A DNA stretch of 34,623 nt from Runella limosa DSM 17973 (GCF_000482465.1 NZ_AXVJ01000068.1:1-34623), one strand, 5' to 3'. Counted from the first letter of the stretch, positions 1 to 7,195 are shown. Numbers and translations are program-made. Notes: generated by a model from the letters alone, not told the origin.

Positions 1-1
1 A

Positions 2-295
2 GTCCAACAATATTTTCGAGATAAACAAGTCAAACAAGAATTCACAAAACCTGCAACACCCCAACAAGATGCGCACATCGAAGCCTACCATTCCATCATG
101 GAAAGCTCTGTATGTCAGAGGTTTGAATTTGACGATTTGAAGCAAGCTCGAGAAACATTGGAGGAATTTAGAAGTTTTTATAATTTCGAGAGAATACATG
201 GAGGAATCAACTTTCAAAGCCCTTACAAGTATTTGCTCAAACATAACATTGACATGAAAAATTTAACTCAAAATAAGACAAAAATCTGTGCTTGA
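2..295 (+). CDS. IS3-family transposase OrfB, C-terminal fragment (cut by window start)
   Basis: The reading frame is open from the window edge to a TGA at 293-295, giving about 97 residues of the C-terminal part of a DDE transposase. The stretch EEFRSFYNFERIHGGINFQSPYK resembles the end of the integrase core of IS3-family OrfB, where a conserved Glu is followed by YN..R.H and SP..Y. An ATG at 98 is internal and not the start. The protein would catalyse cut-and-copy transposition of its own element. The rest of the gene lies outside the window, so intactness cannot be judged. Confidence 0.85.
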   Translation, partial: VQQYFRDKQVKQEFTKPATPQQDAHIEAYHSIMESSVCQRFEFDDLKQARETLEEFRSFYNFERIHGGINFQSPYKYLLKHNIDMKNLTQNKTKICA

Positions 296-319
296 AGTCT
301 CTAACTTTCTATCATTTAC

Positions 320-337
320 GTGTCCAATAATTAGCGG
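320..337 (+). repeat. Right terminal inverted repeat of the left IS3-type element
   Basis: The sequence GTGTCCAATAATTAGCGG lies 25 bp after the transposase stop. Its reverse complement, CCGCTAATTATTGGACAC, closely matches CCGCTAAAAAGTTGGACAC at 34542-34560, which precedes another IS orfA start. This marks the outer boundary of the left IS and suggests that the two IS copies belong to the same or closely related groups. The exact outermost base is uncertain. The 130 bp between here and the gene at 470 show no other feature. Confidence 0.55.
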
Positions 338-469
338 TTAGCACAGATAAGTAGAATGCTCTTCAGAGTAGGATAAAGAAAAATAAAGCTTATTTGTTAA
401 GTGCAATACAGTCTTTTATGTGTCAATTAAAGTCGTGGTTGATACAATTAAATAAAACAACCATACTCG

Positions 470-1918
470 ATGAATCGTAGAAACTTTCTAAAAGACTCCA
501 CTGCTGCAACCGCAGGTCTTTCGCTGCCAATTGGTTTAACTTCATCTTCTCAAAAAACAAGCAAGAAAGTGGTTGTACTTGGAGCGGGCCTTGCTGGTTT
601 AACAGCAGCATGGGAACTTGTACAAGCTGGACATGAAGTTATCGTGGTTGAAGCCCGAAATCGATCTGGTGGTCGCGTGCTGACACTTCGGGAAGGTTTC
701 ACTCCGGGATTAACGGCTGAGGCCGGGGGCATGAGTTTCAACGATAATTATTTCAATCTTCTCCGTTATGTGAAGCTTTTCAATATTCCATACGAGTCAC
801 TGATAGCCCCTGCTATTCGGAGCCCAGTCGGAAAACCGGTCTATCATTTACGTGGCAAGCGAATTGTTCCGAACAAAGGAAAAATAGATTGGCCGTATGA
901 ACTTACACCTGAAGAGCGTGACGGTAGTATTACTAACAAGTACATCCTGCCTTTACTTAAAGGCGTAAAGGATGTTTCCATTTCAGATTCATTGTATGAT
1001 TGGGCTCGTTCTATTGACAATAAGACCTTGCTTCAACTTGTCGCAGAAAGAGGTGCCTCTGCTGGGGCACAGGAAATGATTCGGGCAACTGCTTGGTATG
1101 CGGATCGCGATGGAAAGGCCTCTGCTGCTTGGAATCTGTTACCGGTAGCACAGGGTATGGGGAGTAAAGATTCTTACAGCTTTCCAGGAGGAGTTGATAG
1201 TTTATCGACAGCATTTACGGTTAGATTAGGAGAACGAATTCACTTTGGTGCCGAAGTGGTGAGCCTAAAAAATGACTCCAATAGCGTAGAAGTAATTGTT
1301 AACATAGCTGGTAAGCAGGAAAGCATCAGTGCAGATCGGGTCATTTGCACTATTCCTTTTTCCGTGTTGCGAAACATTAATATCTCGCCTTCGTTATCAG
1401 CCTCTAAAAAAGAGATCATTGCCGGACTGTATTATACACCAGTTACCCGTGTTTTTCTGGAAGTAAGGAAAAGGTTTTGGGAAAAAAATGGAGAGAATGG
1501 TTATGCCATGACAGATTTGCCCATCGGGCAAGTAGAAGAGCATCCTATGGTCAAAACAGGAAAAGAAAGAGACAGAGCTATTCTTGAAGCTCATGTACGT
1601 GGTCTGGACGCATTGCAAGTTGATAAGATGTCGAGTGAGAACAGGTTAACATTTGTACTGGAACAAATGAAGAAAGTTCACCCTGATATTTCCGACCACT
1701 ATGAGGGTGGAATTTCAAAGAGCTGGCAGCTTGACCCATATTCACTGGGAGCATACTCATCATTTCTTCCGGGCCAAATTACATCTTGGCTGCCTGAAAT
1801 TATCCGCCCTGAAGGTCGAATACATTTTGCTGGAGAACACACTTCCATCTACTCCGCCAGTATGGAGGGAGCCATTGAATCAGGTGTTCGTGCAGCAAAA
1901 GAGATAAGCAAAATTTAA
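470..1918 (+). CDS. Tat-exported flavin monoamine oxidase
   Basis: A 482-residue FAD-dependent amine oxidase (amino_oxidase family), expected to oxidise a primary or secondary amine to an aldehyde or imine with release of H2O2. The N-terminus MNRRNFLKDSTAATAG is a twin-arginine signal (RRNFLK), so the folded flavoprotein is probably exported to the periplasm. The Rossmann FAD motif VVLGAGLAGLTAAWEL is at about residues 35-50, ending with VEARNRSGGRV. The C-terminal FAD-binding block HFAGEHTSIYSASMEGAIESG is at about 450-470. The length is normal for the family. It stands alone between an IS and a palindromic repeat. The substrate cannot be told from sequence. A second Tat amine oxidase is at 30584-31933 on the opposite strand. 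Confidence 0.9.
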   Translation: MNRRNFLKDSTAATAGLSLPIGLTSSSQKTSKKVVVLGAGLAGLTAAWELVQAGHEVIVVEARNRSGGRVLTLREGFTPGLTAEAGGMSFNDNYFNLLRYVKLFNIPYESLIAPAIRSPVGKPVYHLRGKRIVPNKGKIDWPYELTPEERDGSITNKYILPLLKGVKDVSISDSLYDWARSIDNKTLLQLVAERGASAGAQEMIRATAWYADRDGKASAAWNLLPVAQGMGSKDSYSFPGGVDSLSTAFTVRLGERIHFGAEVVSLKNDSNSVEVIVNIAGKQESISADRVICTIPFSVLRNINISPSLSASKKEIIAGLYYTPVTRVFLEVRKRFWEKNGENGYAMTDLPIGQVEEHPMVKTGKERDRAILEAHVRGLDALQVDKMSSENRLTFVLEQMKKVHPDISDHYEGGISKSWQLDPYSLGAYSSFLPGQITSWLPEIIRPEGRIHFAGEHTSIYSASMEGAIESGVRAAKEISKI

Positions 1919-2040
1919 GGGTAGAGAGACCTAACAATATGGCCTACTCATCAGAAATCCATTTCTTCCAGACAGATGACTTTCATGGGTACGTAATTTT
2001 TTGAAGTTGTGACGAATTTATTAGAAAACGATTCCTTTCA

Positions 2041-2270
2041 AAAATCATCAGGTTGAACGCATTAAAATCTAGAGTGGCTATTGATTGCTCCAGCGGAGCT
2101 ACCTCTTAGTAGAAAAATGAAGCACATCCACCCCAAATCCCCATCGGGGCGGTCGACGTTCGGTGAAAGATGTCACCCCCGTGGGGCTTTTGGATGGCCT
2201 TTGCCCTTTTTTCTACTAAGATTTAGCCTCTCTGAGGCTACTTTTTTAATGCGTTGAACCTGAAAAATCA
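2041..2270. repeat. ~230-bp imperfect palindrome, MITE-like or interspersed repeat
   Basis: The outer arms AGGTTGAACGCATTAAAA (2050-2067) and its near reverse complement (about 2244-2261) are joined by matching inner arms: TCTTAGTAGAAAAA (2104-2117) pairs perfectly with 2208-2221. Further in, CATCCA...CCCCATCGGGG pairs with CCCCGTGGGGCTTTTGGATGG. The whole stretch can fold into one long hairpin. It encodes no convincing protein. It could be a miniature transposable element or a repeated ncRNA-like element. It fills most of the 1919-2428 gene-free gap, and nothing else is evident there. Confidence 0.55.
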
Positions 2271-2387
2271 TTTTCGTTGCTGTGAATTTTGTCTGTAAGA
2301 ATAATATGGTTGCGTAGCTCGGCGAAGACTGACAAACCTCAAAGGCTAAATAAAGAACTACGAAAAATAAATTGTTATACCAACAAA

Positions 2388-2421
2388 AAAAGCCGTTACA
2401 ACTTGCGTTATAACGGCTTTT
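2388..2421 (-). terminator. Intrinsic terminator, displaced original tRNA-Phe terminator
   Basis: AAAAGCCGTTA (2388-2398) pairs with TAACGGCTTTT (2411-2421) around a 12-nt loop, giving an 11-bp stem flanked by A and T runs on both sides. It lies just outside attL. Before integration it would have been directly downstream of the tRNA-Phe gene, so it is probably the chromosomal terminator of that tRNA. An element-borne counterpart lies at 20447-20470. Confidence 0.75.
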
Positions 2422-2428
2422 ACCGATG

Positions 2429-2445
2429 GTGGTGATGGACGGAAT
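2429..2445. repeat. attL, left copy of the 17-bp attachment core
   Basis: GTGGTGATGGACGGAAT is identical to 20481-20497, where it forms the 3' end (acceptor and T-arm side) of tRNA-Phe on the minus strand. Identity ends at both sides (G versus T before, T versus C after). This is the displaced 3' tRNA remnant expected after integration into the tRNA gene. Confidence 0.88.
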
Positions 2446-2493
2446 TTTCTCTTTTTTCATGTTAATCGCTATTTTTCAGTTAGTTACACTTTG

Positions 2494-2511
2494 CTATCAA
2501 AACTATCAAAT
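2494..2511. promoter_or_regulatory. Candidate integrase arm-type sites, left end
   Basis: CTATCAA occurs at 2494-2500 and ACTATCAAAT at 2502-2511, close inside attL. The same ACTATCA core appears three times with 12-bp spacing next to attR (20408-20438). Repeats of one short motif near both ends of an integrated element are typical of tyrosine-recombinase arm sites or of sites for an excisionase or repressor. Protein binding is inferred. The second copy touches the end of the repressor gene. Confidence 0.5.
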
Positions 2512-2918
2512 CATTTACTTTCAAGTATTTTTATCATTCTTTCAAGTAATGCGTTCTTTTCTTCGCAACTTTTTAGCCGTTCAATAAGTATTTTATTATC
2601 AACTTCGTTTTTAGGACTTACCCCCGAATTATGTTCAACAGTGCCATAATTCATTATTTTTTCACCTACTGCGTTGATTCCAGCGTTTACGACCTTCGCG
2701 TTTTGTGTATAGTTGGCACTGCTTAGAAAGTACGAAAATTCAATTTGGTAGGCTTTGCAAACCTGTCTAAGTACATCCGTACCGAGGTCTTTTAGTGTTG
2801 TCCAGCGGTGAACCGTTGACCGTGTGACTCCGATTATACTTGCAGCTTCTTCGTAGGTGTGGCGTCTTGATTCAATTAACTGCTTGATTTTCAATCCAAA
2901 ATTCAATTCTTGTTCCAT
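2511..2918 (-). CDS. XRE-family HTH repressor (CI-like)
   Basis: A 135-residue protein with an N-terminal helix-turn-helix (about residues 8-65: IKQLIESRRHTYEEAASIIGVTRSTVHRW), followed by a polar linker and a C-terminal helix rich in Glu, Lys and Leu (about 108-134) that could form a dimerising coiled coil. It is the only leftward gene at the left end and faces a small rightward regulator at 3005, the standard layout of a CI/Cro lysogeny switch. It probably represses the rightward early genes and its own promoter from the 86-bp divergent region. No peptidase domain for RecA-triggered cleavage is visible, so induction must work another way. The start ATG is at 2916-2918. Confidence 0.75.
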   Translation of the reverse strand: MEQELNFGLKIKQLIESRRHTYEEAASIIGVTRSTVHRWTTLKDLGTDVLRQVCKAYQIEFSYFLSSANYTQNAKVVNAGINAVGEKIMNYGTVEHNSGVSPKNEVDNKILIERLKSCEEKNALLERMIKILESK

Positions 2919-3004
2919 GTTTTAAAACAAATTTGTATTAATTATTAGGATTTATTTGTATTAAGATTTAATATTGTACTATCAAATATTAATAATTAAA
3001 TCCT
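2919..3004. promoter_or_regulatory. Divergent repressor/Cro-like control region
   Basis: An AT-rich 86-bp spacer between divergent regulators. It contains ATTTGTATTAA twice (2931-2941 and 2954-2964, 23 bp apart), an inverted pair AGGATTTA (2947-2954) and TAAATCCT (2997-3004, ending at the rightward ATG), and one ACTATCAAAT (2978-2987) matching the candidate arm site at 2502-2511. The repeats are probable operators for the repressor and its partner. The exact promoters are not clear by eye. Confidence 0.6.
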
Positions 3005-3277
3005 ATGGCACAATACAATTTAGTTTTCGGTCAAACTTATAAGACCTTTAAAGAGCTGTACGACGACCAAAATTCAGCCACACAAGCCAAAATACGCGGT
3101 GTTTTCGTCTCTTTGGGCTATTCTCAGCCAAGTGTGTACAGAATAATAAGCTCAAAAAAAATGGACACGGATTTGATGGACGCCCTTTATAATTCGCTTG
3201 GAATCGCTAGACATACCAAGCTAGGCTATTTTTTTGAGCAGTTTGTCTCAATTTTTAATACAGGACTATCTAAATAA
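3005..3277 (+). CDS. Small DNA-binding regulator, Cro-like by position
   Basis: A 90-residue protein whose middle (about 25-70: QAKIRGVFVSLGYSQPSVYRIISSKKMDTDLMDALYNSLGI) looks like a helix-turn-helix. SQPSVYRIISSK would be the recognition-helix region and LMDALYNSLG resembles the XRE pattern. It is the first rightward gene, divergent from the repressor, and starts directly after the inverted repeat TAAATCCT. By position it should act as Cro or as an early-gene regulator. The assignment rests on layout and a weak HTH look; no family is recognised with confidence. Confidence 0.5.
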   Translation: MAQYNLVFGQTYKTFKELYDDQNSATQAKIRGVFVSLGYSQPSVYRIISSKKMDTDLMDALYNSLGIARHTKLGYFFEQFVSIFNTGLSK

Positions 3278-3285
3278 CAAGACAA

Positions 3286-3516
3286 ATGAAAAAGCACTGG
3301 TTGAGATTTTTACCCGAAGCGGGTAGAATAATACAAGGAAGGGCGCACGAAATTGAAATCAAGTACTTAAAACTTGATAGACTAAAAAAGGAGCTTGAAG
3401 AATTTGAACGTGAAATATTGTCTTTAGAAGATGATTATTTTGAATGGGTTCATAACGATTGGAGCAGTGAAGAAATAGAACAAGCGAAAAACAAAGCTGA
3501 ACAACAAAACACCTAA
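3286..3516 (+). CDS. Hypothetical protein, helical, early region
   Basis: A 76-residue charged protein not recognised by family. Residues 18-50 (RAHEIEIKYLKLDRLKKELEEFEREILSLEDD) are a strong predicted helix or coiled coil, and the C-terminus is rich in Glu, Lys and Gln. It begins 8 bp after the preceding stop and lies 4 bp before the next gene, so it is part of the early operon 3005-6378. A role in regulation or replication is suggested only by neighbours. Confidence 0.55.
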   Translation: MKKHWLRFLPEAGRIIQGRAHEIEIKYLKLDRLKKELEEFEREILSLEDDYFEWVHNDWSSEEIEQAKNKAEQQNT

Positions 3517-3520
3517 TACT

Positions 3521-3715
3521 ATGTCAAACAACGATGAACTTTCCTACTTGCGAACTATGGCAAGGGAACAAGATTTGAAGCTAAAAGCCTATAAAGATTT
3601 TGAAAAAGAAATGGATAAAATAGGCGTAATGTTAATAGACCCACTAAATAAAAGGTCTATAATTGTTGATTTTTTTTTAAAGTCAAAAAGAGATTTAAAC
3701 CTTAAAATAAAATAA
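3521..3715 (+). CDS. Hypothetical protein, early region
   Basis: A 64-residue basic, helical protein (MSNNDELSYLRTMAREQDLKL at the start) with no recognised family. It starts 4 bp after the previous stop and ends 4 bp before the primase, so it is co-transcribed with the replication genes. No membrane segment, signal peptide or cysteine motif is visible. Confidence 0.5.
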   Translation: MSNNDELSYLRTMAREQDLKLKAYKDFEKEMDKIGVMLIDPLNKRSIIVDFFLKSKRDLNLKIK

Positions 3716-3719
3716 AGCC

Positions 3720-4601
3720 ATGTACGACATAAAGAAGCTAAAAATGTTCCCAATTGTGCAATATTTAAAATCAAACAACATCGAACCACTTGGAGAAACA
3801 GGCGGTCGTTTGCTTTATTTTAGCCCTTATCGTGCCGAAAATACCCCCTCGTTTTACGTGCATGAGGAAACGAATACGTACAAAGATTTTGGGAACGGGG
3901 AGCGCGGGGGCGACATAATAGACCTTGTACAATTATGCGAAAGAATAGGCAGAAAACAGGCATTTGAAAGAGTTTATATTTTACTTAATACTCACGAAGT
4001 AGAGCGTATTTTTGAGCGAGCAACCTACGTAGAAAAGAGCGAAAAAAAGAAAAAACGTGTTTTGTTATCTGCTAGGGATTTGCAGTATAACAACCTTATA
4101 AAGTATTGTGAAGGACGCGGAATACCTGAGCAAATAGCTAGGCTACACCTTAGCCAAGTTCACTACTTAAACCCTGACGATTCTAAATATACGGCTGTTG
4201 GTATGCGTAACCGTTCGGGTGGATATGAAATAAGGTTCGGTAACTTTAAAAGCTGTATAGGCGAAAAAGACATAACTATTTTAAGTCGTTGCCCTTCTTC
4301 AAACATAGTGAGTGTATTTGAGGGTATGTTTGATTTTTTAAGTATGTACGTTATAAAGGGGATTAACTCCTTTTGTTCGTTCGGTACTAATGCGGTAATA
4401 TTGCACAGTACGGCACTTTGGCAAAAGTTTGATTTTTCGGCATACGATGAAATAAGGACGTATTTTGATAATGACGAAACGGGTGTAAAGACTACGAAAA
4501 AGTTTGCAGAAAAGTACGGCGATAAAGTCAAAGATTACAGTACGATGTATTTGAAGTACAATGACTTAAACGAATACCTATGTCAAAGACAAAAAAAATA
4601 G
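3720..4601 (+). CDS. Primase-like protein: degenerate CHC2-type domain plus Toprim
   Basis: A 293-residue protein. Residues about 22-75 follow the DnaG zinc-finger fold pattern (FSPYRAENTPSFYV...DFGNGERGGDIIDLV), but the zinc-binding Cys/His positions are replaced by Tyr, Asp and Asn. This form is common in Bacteroidota mobile elements. The Toprim domain follows, with the catalytic Glu in VFEGMFDFLS (E201) and the metal-binding YFDNDETG (D250, D252). It probably synthesises RNA primers for element replication, or loads with the helicase. Its stop overlaps the start of the VirE-type helicase gene by 22 bp, implying translational coupling. Function is well supported at the fold level; priming activity is inferred. 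Confidence 0.8.
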   Translation: MYDIKKLKMFPIVQYLKSNNIEPLGETGGRLLYFSPYRAENTPSFYVHEETNTYKDFGNGERGGDIIDLVQLCERIGRKQAFERVYILLNTHEVERIFERATYVEKSEKKKKRVLLSARDLQYNNLIKYCEGRGIPEQIARLHLSQVHYLNPDDSKYTAVGMRNRSGGYEIRFGNFKSCIGEKDITILSRCPSSNIVSVFEGMFDFLSMYVIKGINSFCSFGTNAVILHSTALWQKFDFSAYDEIRTYFDNDETGVKTTKKFAEKYGDKVKDYSTMYLKYNDLNEYLCQRQKK

Positions 4602-5821
4602 AAAAGTGGATAAGTGATACTTTTGATACTCGTTACAATAAAGTTTTATATCGTCCTGAGTTGAAAATAAAGTCATCAAAGGAATCAGATTGGACGCCCT
4701 TAGACGACAGATTTTTGAGTTCTTTGATTAGAAGAATAGAGAACGATATTGAAATACGACCTTCAAAAGATTTGCTTTACACGATTTTAGAATCTGATTT
4801 TACCAAAGAATTTGACCCTTTTAAAACTTTTTTTGAAGGAATGAAAATTAGGCCAAAAGAAGAATTTGACGAAAAAGGATTGACCCCCACTATTGACGAA
4901 ATGGCAAGTACTGTCAAAGTGGTTAGTCCAAAGGGAAAAGATATGCAATATTGTTTTAAGGAGTGTTTACGTATGTGGCTAACGGCCTCAGTAGCAAATG
5001 CTTTAAATCACGATAGATGCCATAATCAGACGTGTTTAGTGCTTACAGGAGGCCAAGGGGCGTTTAAAACGACGTGGCTTAACAACTTGTACCCGACAAA
5101 GTATTTAACGAAATCGTACCTTTTTTGTGATGAATTTAATATCAAAGATAAGGATACGAAAAAGCGACTTAGTACAATGTTTATGATTAACATAGACGAC
5201 CAGTTGCGCGACTTAAATAAACACGACGCGGAAATACTAAAAACCTACATTTCTTTACCAAATGTAACTATGCGTTTAGCCTATGGTAAATATGATGTAG
5301 AAATGCCACGTATTGCAAATTTTGTGGGTTCGGTAAATGGTAACGACTTTCTTACAGATAGTTCAGGAGCGCGGCGTTTTTTGCCTTTTGAAGTATCTAG
5401 TATTGATATACAAAAAGCGCAAAATGTTGACGTGTACGAATTGTGGCGGGAAGCGTACAGTATGTACAAAAATGGTATGCGTTATTGGCTATCAGCACAA
5501 GAAACAAAGGATTGGTTTGATGGTGCGGAAGCGTTTAGCGTAAGAACACCAGAGTATGAGTTTTTGACTACTTATTTTAAACCAGTAAAAGACCAAAGAG
5601 ACGCCAATAAGTTCTTAAAGACCGCGCAAATAATGCAATACTTAAAAGAGAAAACACGCATGGAAATGAACCAAAAAAAGCTACGTGATGCCCTCGCTAA
5701 ATCGGGATTCATGGAAGTGTCGAAGCGGTTAGAAGGATATACAACACCCCAGTATTTTTGGGCAATGTATGAACGTCTTGAGGCTGATATTGAAGTAAAC
5801 AAGGACAATCCAGAGTTTTAA
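4580..5821 (+). CDS. VirE-family (P4-type) replication helicase/ATPase
   Basis: A 413-residue protein of the virulence-associated-E family found in phages and satellites. The Walker A is GGQGAFKT at 157-164. An acidic box follows at CDEF (183-186), and MFMINIDD at 200-207 fits Walker B. Downstream, NFVGSVNGNDFLTDSSGARRFLPFEV carries the conserved Asn and the GxRR arginine finger. The C-terminal ~110 residues look like a winged-helix DNA-binding region. Together with the Toprim primase it forms a split primase-helicase like those of P4-like elements, and it likely unwinds the element's origin. The overlap with the primase gene supports a stoichiometric pair. Confidence 0.85.
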   Translation: MSKTKKIEKWISDTFDTRYNKVLYRPELKIKSSKESDWTPLDDRFLSSLIRRIENDIEIRPSKDLLYTILESDFTKEFDPFKTFFEGMKIRPKEEFDEKGLTPTIDEMASTVKVVSPKGKDMQYCFKECLRMWLTASVANALNHDRCHNQTCLVLTGGQGAFKTTWLNNLYPTKYLTKSYLFCDEFNIKDKDTKKRLSTMFMINIDDQLRDLNKHDAEILKTYISLPNVTMRLAYGKYDVEMPRIANFVGSVNGNDFLTDSSGARRFLPFEVSSIDIQKAQNVDVYELWREAYSMYKNGMRYWLSAQETKDWFDGAEAFSVRTPEYEFLTTYFKPVKDQRDANKFLKTAQIMQYLKEKTRMEMNQKKLRDALAKSGFMEVSKRLEGYTTPQYFWAMYERLEADIEVNKDNPEF

Positions 5822-5849
5822 TTTTTTTTCACAATAAACAATCAAAACA

Positions 5850-6176
5850 ATGCAACAGATTTTAGTAACAGGACATTTAGGTAAAGACGCCGTAGTTAAA
5901 CAAACGAACGGCGGCACGGAAAAGGTTATTTTTTCGGTTTGTAATACTGAACGTTACAAACAAGAAAACGACGAAGTAAAAGAAGAATCAACTTGGTTTA
6001 ATTGCATTTACAGGGGTAAAGGTCTTGCCCCTTACCTAAAAAAAGGTACAAAGGTTTTAATTCAAGGCAGATTAAAAGTAAGTGTCTATAAAAACGACCG
6101 AAACGAACACGTATCTGATTTGCTTGTATTTGTTGATACAGTCGAAATTCAAAATACACCTAAAAAAGATAATTAA
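5850..6176 (+). CDS. ssb: Single-stranded DNA-binding protein
   Basis: A 108-residue OB-fold SSB. MQQILVTGHLGKDAVVK is the typical first strand, ESTWFNCIYRGKGLAPYLKKGTKVLIQGRLKVSVY holds the conserved Trp and the GxxAxxL..KG..V.V.G.L core, and the end VDTVEIQ matches the last OB strand. The acidic C-terminal tail of chromosomal SSBs (DDDIPF-type) is missing; the protein ends TPKKDN. This is usual for phage copies and implies it does not recruit host partners the same way. It coats single strands during element replication and belongs to the primase-helicase operon. Confidence 0.9.
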   Translation: MQQILVTGHLGKDAVVKQTNGGTEKVIFSVCNTERYKQENDEVKEESTWFNCIYRGKGLAPYLKKGTKVLIQGRLKVSVYKNDRNEHVSDLLVFVDTVEIQNTPKKDN

Positions 6177-6177
6177 T

Positions 6178-6378
6178 ATGTCAGAGGAAAAAGCCACTGC
6201 CTTAAAAAATCATTTAAAGGACGTAGCGTCTTTGTATGATATTCAAGATTTCTGTTTTGTGTCCGTTGTCGATATGGAAAAAGATGTACAACAGGCACAG
6301 ATTATTTCATCAGGAGAAAATGAAATAATAGATTTTATTGCTACTGGAATTTTTAAGTTTATTTCGTCCGTGTCTTAA
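6178..6378 (+). CDS. Hypothetical protein, last gene of early operon
   Basis: A 66-residue protein starting at the ATG 1 bp after the ssb stop; a longer frame upstream is only ssb overlap. It begins MSEEKATALKNHLKDVASLYD. The pattern (helix, then DFCFVSVVDMEKDVQQAQIISSGENEIIDFIATG) recalls small Bacteroidota phage proteins of unknown role; no family is named. A hairpin terminator follows at 6396-6425, ending the early operon. Confidence 0.6.
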   Translation: MSEEKATALKNHLKDVASLYDIQDFCFVSVVDMEKDVQQAQIISSGENEIIDFIATGIFKFISSVS

Positions 6379-6395
6379 ATTTTCTTCTAAAGTAA

Positions 6396-6425
6396 AAAGC
6401 CCCTCAGCAACGAGGGGCTTTTTTT
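6396..6425. terminator. Bidirectional intrinsic terminator ending the early operon
   Basis: AAAGCCCCTC pairs with GAGGGGCTTT around the loop AGCAAC, flanked by A and T runs on both sides. It sits between the convergent genes ending at 6378 (+) and 6424 (-) and can serve both. Confidence 0.85.
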
Positions 6426-6771
6426 ATTTATAGTCAATCAAATCTATTCGTTCTAAAATGTATTCGTTGTACCTGTCTTTTAAATATCTGACGTACAGCG
6501 TCATGTAATAACGCTTATTCGTCTTAAAGTCTCTTAAATCAAGTTCTAGGGTCTTTTCACACCAACGCCCGCTACTTGCTTCGTTTTTAATTTTAATACG
6601 CTCAAACTCACTCAAAGCGGCAAATTCCCAAAAATCTTTACCTATCAGCTTCTTTTTTGTAACAACCTTTTGGCCTATTAGGTCGCTTTTTATCTTTTGC
6701 ACCGTGGGACATTTTTGCGCCCATGCTTGCGTAAATACCGCAAACGCGACAATAAATACTACTGTTTTCAT
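6424..6771 (-). CDS. Small secreted protein of unknown function (possible lysogeny cargo)
   Basis: The start is the ATG at 6769-6771; a longer frame uses TTG and would break the signal. The 115-residue product has a Sec signal peptide (MKTVVFIVAFAVFTQAWAQ, cleavage likely after AQA/WAQ), then a basic mature domain with two cysteines (residues near KCPT and RWCEK) that could form one disulfide. It is leftward, isolated between two bidirectional terminators, and so expressed apart from the early and late operons. This is the arrangement of a moron gene expressed in the lysogen. The family is not recognised. It could alter the host envelope or exclude superinfection, but that is speculation. Confidence 0.6.
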   Translation of the reverse strand: MKTVVFIVAFAVFTQAWAQKCPTVQKIKSDLIGQKVVTKKKLIGKDFWEFAALSEFERIKIKNEASSGRWCEKTLELDLRDFKTNKRYYMTLYVRYLKDRYNEYILERIDLIDYK

Positions 6772-6800
6772 GGTTAAGTACAATTTTGTGCTTTTTTCTA

Positions 6801-7081
6801 TGTAGCTGCAATGTAGTGACTTTTTTTGCTTTGTAGTGGATTGTAGTTTGTTTTTTTTTACTACAAATTCTATGTAAGGCCGATAAAGAAAAAGGGGTTG
6901 ATTTTTAGGGGGTTAGGCTATTTTTTGGGCTAAAATAAATTATTTAATGAAATATAAGTAACTACAATAACTACAAAAGGTATTATAGGCTTTTTTGGCG
7001 TTCTAAGCGGTTTTTTGTGTAGTTGATTTGTAGTTGTTTTGTAGTCGATGTAGTTGTTTCTGTTTGTTGTAGTCGATGTAG
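6801..7081. repeat. Helically phased TGTAG/CTACA repeat region (candidate origin or control locus)
   Basis: In the gene-poor 6784-7200 gap, TGTAG occurs ten times (starting at 6801, 6812, 6832, 6842, 7018, 7029, 7040, 7049, 7068, 7077) and CTACA three times (6861, 6962, 6971). Most spacings are 9-11 bp or about twice that, i.e. one DNA turn. The 14-mer TGTAGTCGATGTAG occurs twice (7040-7053 and 7068-7081). This looks like an iteron array for a replication initiator or regulator. A short leftward frame across it is discussed under rejected items. Confidence 0.6.
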
Positions 7082-7121
7082 CCATATTTTTTTTTGAAAA
7101 AAGTAAAACAAAATACAGAAA

Positions 7122-7160
7122 CCCCCGTAAATATCCCCGCAAATACCCCCCGAAAAACCC
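7122..7160 (-). other. Four C-tracts, possible G-quadruplex on the minus strand
   Basis: C-tracts at 7122-7126 (5), 7135-7138 (4), 7146-7151 (6) and 7158-7160 (3) give four G-tracts on the minus strand, with loops of 6-8 nt. It is borderline for stable G4 folding but unusual in an AT-rich spacer, and it directly adjoins the TGTAG repeats and a hairpin. Confidence 0.4.
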
Positions 7161-7162
7161 TA

Positions 7163-7195
7163 AAAAAGCCCCTATACAGTGCGTACAGGGGCTTT
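7163..7195. terminator. Intrinsic terminator after the small leftward regulator
   Basis: AAAAAGCCCCT pairs with AGGGGCTTT across TATACAGTGCGTAC, with a T-run on the minus strand and a shorter one on the plus strand. It lies 22 bp downstream of the leftward gene 7217-7420 and would terminate it. Confidence 0.7.

Noticed and set aside
2173-2460. Leftward 95-codon frame spanning attL and the palindrome
   Set aside because: It crosses the integration junction, a terminator stem and a repeat arm, and shows no protein-like pattern.
6930-7085. Leftward 51-codon frame (starting MATSTTTNRNNY) with a hydrophobic end, across the TGTAG repeats
   Set aside because: Its Thr/Asn/Tyr-rich composition is a direct result of the repeated TGTAG units, it has no clear promoter after the terminator at 7163-7195, and it lacks a recognisable family. 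It remains possible but unsupported.
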